This document shows, in pieces, positions 27,398-32,469 of a DNA stretch of 32,469 bases (position 1 is its first letter; each line of letters starts with the position of its first letter). Below the pieces are notes generated by a model. That model was not told the DNA's origin, did no database searches, and was given only the letters and a program-made list of their open reading frames with translations. The DNA is taken from NCBI GenBank assembly GCA_013297725.1, contig JAAFIB010000029.1, positions 1-32,469 on the forward strand, in the 5' to 3' direction. Made by a program: the position numbers and the translations under genes. The stretch comes from Sphingomonadales bacterium (GTDB lineage: Bacteria; Pseudomonadota; Alphaproteobacteria; Sphingomonadales; Sphingomonadaceae).

Positions 27398-27859
27398 GTG
27401 AATCGTCTTTGGCTGTTGATCATACCTGCACTCGCTATGCTGATTGCAAGCTGTGGTCGTCCTGCAGAATTGAAAGTAAACGACGCCGTTTTGAAACTTT
27501 CGCCGGTCGATAACAATCCATCGGCTCTGTATTTTACCGTCCATGGCGGCATGCAGGATGTGACGCTGCTGCGCGTTTCATCGCCGTCGATATTGCGCGC
27601 CGAAATGCACGATACCGTTAGTGATCCGAAAACCGGTATGCTGACGATGACAAAGATCGACCGCATCAAAATTCCTGCCAAGGGCAAAGTTGAATTCAAA
27701 CGTGGCGGCAAACACGCGATGCTGTGGGGGGTAAACCTGATCGCGCGGCGGCTGGAAAAAATCGAGGTTGAGTTTGTGTTTTCCAATGGTGATCGCATCC
27801 GTGTGACCGCGCCGGTTGAAAAGATTGCGGCTGGCCAGGATGAACATGCAGGGCACTGA
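27398..27859 (+). CDS. PCu(A)C-type copper chaperone lipoprotein
   Basis: A 153-residue periplasmic copper-binding protein, probably delivering Cu(I) to cytochrome oxidase. The mature domain carries the family motif His71-x12-Met84-x21-His106-x-Met108, with an extra Met70 and Met81, and an unusual His-containing end (DEHAGH). The start used is GTG, preceded by GGA eight bases away. It gives a clear lipoprotein signal (LWLLIIPALAMLIASC, lipid on Cys19). The open frame extends about 39 codons further upstream, but that part overlaps the dnaK promoter and reads as non-signal sequence. The gene is divergent from dnaK. Confidence 0.85.
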   Translation: MNRLWLLIIPALAMLIASCGRPAELKVNDAVLKLSPVDNNPSALYFTVHGGMQDVTLLRVSSPSILRAEMHDTVSDPKTGMLTMTKIDRIKIPAKGKVEFKRGGKHAMLWGVNLIARRLEKIEVEFVFSNGDRIRVTAPVEKIAAGQDEHAGH

Positions 27860-27891
27860 TAACGTGGTCGTAGCGGTAACTAACTAGACAT

Positions 27892-28356
27892 ATGTTCGGA
27901 CCGCATCCCTCTGGCCGGGCAATGACGAGCCGCGAAATTGCGTTGGCACGTTCTGTCTTTGGCGATGCGCTGGATTATGCCAAAATCCGCATACACAAAC
28001 GCAAATGGTGGTGGTTCCAGCCCCGCAAGATCACGATGGCACCCGATGGGCATTTATGGTTTCATCCTGACAGCCAATTGTTCTGCGACGATTTCTGCGA
28101 CCGTGATTTAAGCCTGCAAGGGCTGTTCATCCACGAGCTTGTCCATGTGTGGCAGCATCAGCAGGGCATTTTCCTGCCGCTGAAACGCCATCCGTTTTGC
28201 CGTTATGATTACAGCCTGAAACCCGGCTGGAAGCTGCAGCAATATGGCATCGAGCAACAGGCCGAAATCGTCCGCCATGTATTTTTGTTAAAGAACGGGG
28301 CGAAGGTTGCGGGTGCGCCGCCGCTGAACCAATATGACGGCGTGCTGCCGTTTTAA
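27892..28356 (+). CDS. small HExxH protein (vgr-related family)
   Basis: A 154-residue protein with a zinc-metallopeptidase-like HELVH motif (His81, Glu82, His85) followed by WQHQQG, and a later Glu in GIEQQAEIVRH that could be the third ligand. Similar small proteins in sphingomonads are labelled vgr-related, but there is no type VI secretion gene here and the name carries no functional weight. No signal peptide is present. A Met at codon 11 (MTSREIALARSVFG) is an alternative start, since family members tend to begin near that point. It follows the copper chaperone by 32 bp. Its stop overlaps that of the convergent MATE gene by 4 bp. Confidence 0.75.
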   Translation: MFGPHPSGRAMTSREIALARSVFGDALDYAKIRIHKRKWWWFQPRKITMAPDGHLWFHPDSQLFCDDFCDRDLSLQGLFIHELVHVWQHQQGIFLPLKRHPFCRYDYSLKPGWKLQQYGIEQQAEIVRHVFLLKNGAKVAGAPPLNQYDGVLPF

Positions 28357-29753
28357 TGGGCGTTTGTATCTGGCAACAAACTCAATCGGTCGCGCCACAT
28401 CCAGCGGACCAGCACTAGCCCGGCCACTATTCCCAACCCCAATGCTAGCCCAAGCCAAATGCCTACTCCGGCAAAGCCGCCGTAAAAGGCCAGCCAACAA
28501 CCCACGCCAATGCCGATCACCCAATAGCCAAACGCCGCAAACAGCATCGGCCAAGTCGTATCCTGCAACCCGCGCAACATGCCGGTGCCGACAACTTGCG
28601 CGCCATCGACAATCTGGAACACCGCCGCAACCAGCAGGAACGAAACGGCGAGTTTTATCACCTCGGCATTGCCCTTGTTTTCAGGTTCCAGAAATATCTC
28701 GGCCAGCGGCCCCGGGATCAACCACATGACCACCGCCATTGCCGTCATAAAACCAACGCCCAGCGCATAGGCCGTCCACCCTGCCCGCCGGATCGCCTCT
28801 GCATCGCGCCGTCCATAGCCCAAACCAACACGCACCGTTGCCGCCTGTCCGATGCCCATCGGCACCATAAACGTCATCGATGCAATCTGGATCGCAATGG
28901 CGTGCGCCGCAACCGAGGCGGTATTGATATAACCCATCAAGAATGCTGCAGCGGCAAAGACCATCGCCTCAAAACCCATGTGCAAACCAATGGGCAGGCC
29001 TAGCCTCCACAATGTTGCAAAGCGCGGCCAATCGGACCGCCACCAACGGCCAAACAGCCGATAACGGCGAAAGCGGGGATGATAGGAAAGGATCAACGCC
29101 AGAAAGACAAATTGGAACAGCGCAGTCAGTGAACTGCCCACACCTGCACCAAATAGCCCCCATGCGGGCAGCCCGAAATTGCCAAAAATCAGCCCGTAGT
29201 TGATGACTGCATTGACGACCACTGCGGCAAATCCGGCAATCATCGTCCAGCGCGGCATTTCCAGTGCAGCCATAAAGCCGCGGATCGCGACTACGCCAAG
29301 CGCAGGCCAGATCTGCCACATCAGCGCGCGGATAAAAAGGCCCGCATCGGCGGCCAGCTGCTTAGGCTGCCCCGCCCATTCCAGCAACGCACCCATCTGC
29401 CAAAGGATTGCCCAGATCGGAATGCAGATTGCCGTTGCCGCCCATAATGTCTGCCGAAATGTGCGCCGCACATCACGCACCGAATGTGCCTTACGGCCAA
29501 GCTCCGCCGCCATCAAAGGCGACCCTGCAACCACAATGCCGATACCGATCAATAGCATCGCGATAACAATGCCAGACCCAAGCGCCGACGCCGCCAGCGC
29601 ATCTGGCCCCAGCCGCGCGAGCAGGAACACATCAGTCGCGTTGATCAGCACCATTGTGATGTTGGTCAGGATCAACGGCCAAGCCAGCGCCAAAGTGGCA
29701 CGAAACTCGTCGCGCCACGGGGATGTTACAGGAGAAGTTACAACAGAGTTCAT
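28353..29753 (-). CDS. MATE-family multidrug/toxin efflux transporter
   Basis: A 466-residue inner-membrane antiporter of the MATE family, expelling cationic compounds with Na+ or H+ exchange. About twelve hydrophobic helices can be counted. The first helix region (LALAWPLILTNITMVLINATDVFLLARLG) and the pseudo-symmetric second half (TLWRLGLPIGLHMGFEAMVFAAAAFLMG) match the NorM layout. The start at MNSVVTSPVTSPWRDEF is preferred to an open frame 43 codons longer, which would run into the divergent gene. The substrate cannot be predicted. The 46 bp to the divergent phosphatidyltransferase must hold both promoters, unless they overlap the genes. Confidence 0.92.
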   Translation of the reverse strand: MNSVVTSPVTSPWRDEFRATLALAWPLILTNITMVLINATDVFLLARLGPDALAASALGSGIVIAMLLIGIGIVVAGSPLMAAELGRKAHSVRDVRRTFRQTLWAATAICIPIWAILWQMGALLEWAGQPKQLAADAGLFIRALMWQIWPALGVVAIRGFMAALEMPRWTMIAGFAAVVVNAVINYGLIFGNFGLPAWGLFGAGVGSSLTALFQFVFLALILSYHPRFRRYRLFGRWWRSDWPRFATLWRLGLPIGLHMGFEAMVFAAAAFLMGYINTASVAAHAIAIQIASMTFMVPMGIGQAATVRVGLGYGRRDAEAIRRAGWTAYALGVGFMTAMAVVMWLIPGPLAEIFLEPENKGNAEVIKLAVSFLLVAAVFQIVDGAQVVGTGMLRGLQDTTWPMLFAAFGYWVIGIGVGCWLAFYGGFAGVGIWLGLALGLGIVAGLVLVRWMWRDRLSLLPDTNAH

Positions 29754-29799
29754 TGGAAATCGGCTTGCGTTATTGGCGGCATAAGAGCAACTGCATCTT

Positions 29800-30495
29800 T
29801 TGAATTTTGTATCAGGTCGCAAGCCATTGAATTCGCCGAAACGCATACAGGAAAATCTGACCGCCGCAGTTGAACGGCGCATCCTTAACTGGATTTGTGA
29901 ACGTCTGCCTTTGTGGTGGACGCCCGACCGGCTGACAGCGGTTGGTTTTTCCGGCGCAGTGCTGGTCGCGATCGGCTATGTGCTCAGCATTTGGAGCCCC
30001 GCTTGGCTTTGGCTTTCGGTCGCAGGATATTGTTTTAACTGGTTCGGCGATTCATTGGATGGCAGCGTTGCCCGTTACCGAAAAATCGAGCGGCCCAACT
30101 TTGGCTATTTCATCGATCACAGCCTTGATTCTTTTTCCAACGGACTGTTGATCATCGGCATGGGGCTTAGCCCCTATGCACGGATGGACACAGCGTTGTT
30201 CGGGCTTAGTGGCTATCTATTGCTGTCGATCCACACCTTTATTTCGGCCAAAGTAGTCGGCGTCATGAACCTGACCTATCTGGGCGGCGGGCCAACCGAG
30301 GTGCGGATCATGCTGATCATCCTGACGATCTGCATGTATGTATTCGGGCCAGAGGCATGGATACACTGGCCCTTTGCCCAGCAGTTATTTTCGCCTTTTG
30401 ACATCTTCGCTGTGGTGATGGGCTTTATCCTGACCGGCATTTTCGTGTTCCACACAATGCGCACCGGCTTGGACTTATTTCGCAAGGGTGGGTGA
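29800..30495 (+). CDS. CDP-alcohol phosphatidyltransferase
   Basis: A 231-residue integral membrane enzyme that joins a CDP-activated lipid or alcohol to a second alcohol. The full catalytic motif D-x2-D-G-x2-A-R-x8-G-x3-D-x3-D is present (GDSLDGSVARYRK...FGYFIDHSLD). About six membrane helices follow the usual pattern. The product is not clear: it resembles unassigned members more than PgsA or PssA. The start is uncertain. No ATG is in a suitable place; TTG at the given position or TTG nine codons later are the candidates, and the protein from residue 14 on is conserved-looking. It is divergent from the MATE gene and may end at a weak hairpin. Confidence 0.83.
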   Translation: MNFVSGRKPLNSPKRIQENLTAAVERRILNWICERLPLWWTPDRLTAVGFSGAVLVAIGYVLSIWSPAWLWLSVAGYCFNWFGDSLDGSVARYRKIERPNFGYFIDHSLDSFSNGLLIIGMGLSPYARMDTALFGLSGYLLLSIHTFISAKVVGVMNLTYLGGGPTEVRIMLIILTICMYVFGPEAWIHWPFAQQLFSPFDIFAVVMGFILTGIFVFHTMRTGLDLFRKGG

Positions 30496-30502
30496 GTTTT
30501 TT

Positions 30503-30531
30503 GGTTGCGCAGCGATCAACCTTAGGTTTTT
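30503..30531 (+). terminator. possible weak terminator after the CDP-alcohol transferase
   Basis: GGTTG and CAACC form a 5-bp stem with a 9-base loop, followed at once by TTAGGTTTTT. The stem is short and the T-run is seven bases away from it, so this is a weak candidate only. Confidence 0.3.
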
Positions 30532-30542
30532 GCAATCATAGT

Positions 30543-30674
30543 CCAATCGTTTCACGCAAAGGACGCAAAGATTTTTGAAGAGTGACGATTGCGCGGCGAG
30601 TGCAGGTTCAGAAAATTCCCAATTGCAAATCCAGCTTCTTTGAAATCTTAGCGCTCTTTGCGTGAAACGACTGG
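30543..30674. repeat. palindromic repeat of the TTTCACGCAAAG type
   Basis: Arms at 30543-30580 and 30635-30674 are imperfect inverted copies: CGTTTCACGCAAAGGACGC on the left, and CGTTTCACGCAAAGAGCGC as the reverse complement on the right, each continuing to AAGATTT. The spacer is about 54 bases. From memory, sequences of the form TTTCACGCAAAGxxxGCAAAG recur as dispersed elements in many bacterial genomes. Here it fills most of the gap between the phosphatidyltransferase and the HEPN-like gene; the rest of that 243-bp gap shows nothing else. Confidence 0.75.
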
Positions 30675-30738
30675 AGGAGTTGCACTTACATGGCTGCAGA
30701 TTCACCAAAGATTTAATGATCCATGTTATTGCAGGTGA

Positions 30739-31239
30739 ATGAACGATAAAAATGGCCACGAAAATTTCGGACATGCTTTTGTTGGTAACTACCTATGTCT
30801 GTGCGCGAGAGTAGAAGACTGGACAATTTCGATCATTGCAAAGGCGCAGGACACCGGAGCCACAGCCAAAAAGACAAAAATGCCGCACCTTTTTGGCCTG
30901 AAACTTCGCGCTGTCCGCGAGCTAGCAACTGCTTCACCAACCTTGTTCAACAAGCCATCGCGTATCGTTGATCTCATGGAGCGGTTCGCGGAACCGGCAA
31001 AAATGCGTTCGAACCTCGCTCACTCCGTAGTTCGCACAGCTACTGATAAGGAAGCAACATATTGGCTATTTCACAATGTTGGAACTGATGAACGGTTTTG
31101 GCTTTTAGATGAACAAATGAAAGCTGAACTGACCGACCTCAAAAAGCTGGTGAAAGAAATCACAGATCAGAAGTTGAAAGCTGTCACTAACTCGCCTTCG
31201 CAACCCCAACCATCGCCGAGCGCAAAAGCCGGTCCTTAA
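30739..31239 (+). CDS. small alpha-helical protein with HEPN-like R-x4-H motif
   Basis: No family I can name. The 166-residue product looks all-helical and cytosolic. The core (residues about 24-145) has a VEDW helix start, a GLKLRAVREL helix, a DLMERFAEP helix running into MRSNLAHSVV, and a last helix near LTDLKKLVKEITDQ. Arg90-x4-His95 in the form R-S-N-L-A-H matches the R-N-x-L-A-H pattern of HEPN ribonucleases found in toxin and defence systems; this is motif reading only. Base composition is AT-richer than its neighbours, which suggests transfer. The last 15 residues (152-166, rich in Ser and Pro) are read from the antisense strand of a grpE remnant, so the C-terminus is newly made. The start has AGG four bases upstream. 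Confidence 0.6.
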   Translation: MNDKNGHENFGHAFVGNYLCLCARVEDWTISIIAKAQDTGATAKKTKMPHLFGLKLRAVRELATASPTLFNKPSRIVDLMERFAEPAKMRSNLAHSVVRTATDKEATYWLFHNVGTDERFWLLDEQMKAELTDLKKLVKEITDQKLKAVTNSPSQPQPSPSAKAGP

Positions 31240-31267
31240 TTATATACCCCACCTGCATTTCGGCACC
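31187..31267 (-). pseudogene. remnant of a second grpE 3' end
   Basis: Read on the minus strand this gives AEMQVGYIIKDRLL then RSAMVGVAKAS and a TAG stop. The real grpE ends AEMQAGYMIKDRLL then RPAMVGVAKAAD. Over 73 ungapped bases (31193-31265 against 32080-32152) I count 58 identities; at the protein level 21 of 24 residues match. Most differences are silent, so the two copies diverged while both were under selection as grpE. That points to a copy acquired from a related strain rather than to decay of a recent local duplication. Homology ends abruptly next to the stop of the neighbouring gene. Confidence 0.85.
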
Positions 31268-31269
31268 AT

Positions 31270-32055
31270 TCAATGCCCACACCAGCTAGGTGCCGCTTCA
31301 TAATCTTCGCAGGCTATCCGATCCATCGCATCCAGATAAAATGGGCCACGGTTTACGCGGGTCCATTTGGTGACGGGCTTAGGCAATTCTTCGTTTTCGC
31401 CGACTTCGGTTTGCGGGCCGATATCGGACACCTTGTCGATATGTTGCTTTCGCCCGGTTAGAAAATTTATGCTCGTCCGCTCGGCCATTCCGCCAGCGCG
31501 GTGAAAGCTCCAGCTTTCCATCCCGATCAGGCGCATGCGGCCTTTCTCGGCACGAAATTTATGAGTGTTTTGATTAACGTACCACGTGCCACAGCTATAC
31601 CAGTAGTTCAGGCTGATCGAGATCACGCGGTTTTTGATTTCGATACCCGGCCCCTCCATCAACGGGTCGGCAAGACACGCGCTGTCTGGATCACCTTCGC
31701 TGGGTAGGAAATCATCATCGCGGCTTGCCACATCGTAACCATTTCCGTTTCCTGTCAGGAACAACATCGCGCGCGGGTTGGTGTTGAGTTCGCTAGCACC
31801 CATTCTATCATTGCTGACGATTTTTGCAGGATCGGTTTCCTCGATCACCAGCACAGCATCCTTGGTTTTAGGACCAAAGATGCTGCCCTCTGCAGCCAGC
31901 AAAACGCGCCAGCCCGCGGGCGCAAAGCTTCCCCATTTTTGCTGAAGCGCCAGTGCATCTGCATCAGCCTGTTCAACTTCGCTCGGCTCTTGTGCCGCAG
32001 CAACAGAGATCGAACAAAAAGCAAGAGCCGCTAGGACCAAAAATTTGCGCAACAT
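31270..32055 (-). CDS. exported protein of unknown function
   Basis: A 261-residue protein with a Sec signal peptide (LRKFLVLAALAFCSISVAAA, cleavage before QEP), so periplasmic or secreted. I do not recognise the family. The mature part has a tryptophan-rich first block (QQKWGSFAPAGWRVLLAAEG), a KTKDAVLVIEETDP strand, a middle stretch SISLNYWYSCGTWYVNQNTHKFR and several Cys (two near the C-terminus). This resembles a small beta-rich periplasmic domain. The ATG is preferred to a TTG two codons upstream; neither has a clear ribosome site. The gene lies exactly between the grpE remnant and the real grpE (its stop is 3-5 bases from the remnant, its start 16 bases from the grpE stop), which suggests it arrived with the remnant. 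Confidence 0.75.
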   Translation of the reverse strand: MLRKFLVLAALAFCSISVAAAQEPSEVEQADADALALQQKWGSFAPAGWRVLLAAEGSIFGPKTKDAVLVIEETDPAKIVSNDRMGASELNTNPRAMLFLTGNGNGYDVASRDDDFLPSEGDPDSACLADPLMEGPGIEIKNRVISISLNYWYSCGTWYVNQNTHKFRAEKGRMRLIGMESWSFHRAGGMAERTSINFLTGRKQHIDKVSDIGPQTEVGENEELPKPVTKWTRVNRGPFYLDAMDRIACEDYEAAPSWCGH

Positions 32056-32070
32056 GCGCAATCTATGCGG

Positions 32071-32469
32071 TCAATCGGCCGCCTTCGCAACCCCAACCAT
32101 TGCAGGACGCAGCAAGCGGTCTTTGATCATATAGCCAGCTTGCATTTCGGCAACGATGGTGCCCGGCGCAGCATCTGCACTGGGGATTTCAACCATCGCC
32201 TGATGCTGGTTTGGATCAAGCGGCAGGCCCATGGCGGCAATGCGGGTGATGCCGTGTTTTGAAAACACGCTGTCCAGCTCGCGGCCGGTTGCCTCCAGCC
32301 CAACGACCAGCCCTTTGAACTTCTCATCCTCTCGCAGTTCAGCAGAAATAGCATCCAGCGCGCGGGACAAATTGTCTGATACCGAAAGGATATCGCGGGC
32401 GAAGTTAGTCGCTGCGTAAGCACGCGCATCAACCGCTTCTTTTTCCATCCGGCGGCGCACATTCTGCAC
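32071..32469 (-). CDS. grpE: nucleotide exchange factor GrpE, C-terminal part
   Basis: The exchange factor that releases ADP from DnaK. The gene is cut by the window end: about 132 codons of the 3' part are present and the N-terminal coil is missing. The visible part begins in the long helix (QNVRRRMEKEAVDARAYA), continues with NFARDILSVSDNLSRAL and ends in the beta-wing domain (LPLDPNQHQAMVEIP, TIVAEMQAGYMIKDRLLRPA, VGVAKAAD). The Met at the right edge is internal, not the start. In many alphaproteobacteria hrcA precedes grpE; here that would lie outside the window. Confidence 0.95.
   Translation of the reverse strand: MQNVRRRMEKEAVDARAYAATNFARDILSVSDNLSRALDAISAELREDEKFKGLVVGLEATGRELDSVFSKHGITRIAAMGLPLDPNQHQAMVEIPSADAAPGTIVAEMQAGYMIKDRLLRPAMVGVAKAAD

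Noticed and set aside
30475-30774. A minus-strand frame with NLCVLCVKRL
   Set aside because: It is produced by the TTTCACGCAAAG repeat; such phrases are common false ORFs.

Overview
The window is a chromosomal segment of an alphaproteobacterium, most likely a member of the Sphingomonadales (Sphingopyxis/Sphingorhabdus-like). This rests on the protein sequences and on a complete exosortase A (XrtA) exopolysaccharide cluster of the type common in sphingomonads. I ran no database search; family names come from motifs I could read and from family knowledge. I saw no tRNA, rRNA, CRISPR array or insertion sequence.

Layout. (1) 1-3143: the 3' end of a short-chain dehydrogenase, then def and recR on the minus strand and fmt-truA on the plus strand. 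(2) 3254-16056: one long minus-strand operon. From promoter end to distal end it encodes a Wza-like export lipoprotein, a chain-length determinant, a tyrosine autokinase, an outer-membrane beta-barrel, an AAA ATPase, a polysaccharide deacetylase, a FemAB-like protein, a glycosyltransferase, exosortase A fused to EpsI, and an asparagine-synthase-like amidotransferase. Most junctions are ATGA, GTGA or TGATG overlaps. The operon should make, modify and export an exopolysaccharide and process PEP-CTERM proteins at the inner membrane; no PEP-CTERM substrate is encoded here. (3) 16277-18505: a coupled minus-strand trio, DUF1203, Ada and a PEP mutase/isocitrate lyase family enzyme. (4) 18626-24042: an ABC-type membrane domain without an ATPase, a large patatin-like lipase, an exported metallo-beta-lactamase-fold hydrolase and an exported lysozyme-like protein. 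(5) 24096-27204: dnaK-dnaJ behind a good RpoH-type promoter. (6) 27398-30495: a PCu(A)C copper-chaperone lipoprotein, a small HExxH protein, a MATE transporter and a CDP-alcohol phosphatidyltransferase. (7) 30496-32469: an accessory-looking patch. It holds a palindromic repeat, a small alpha-helical protein with an HEPN-like R-x4-H motif, a diverged remnant of a second grpE 3' end, an exported protein of unknown function, and the 3' part of the real grpE.

The most unusual observations concern small mobile palindromes and recombination scars. One REP-like palindrome sits in frame inside fmt, an important housekeeping gene. A second, of another family, encodes most of the N-terminal extension of exosortase A. 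The second grpE 3' end lies about 0.9 kb from the intact gene, and its antisense strand supplies the last 15 codons of the HEPN-like protein.
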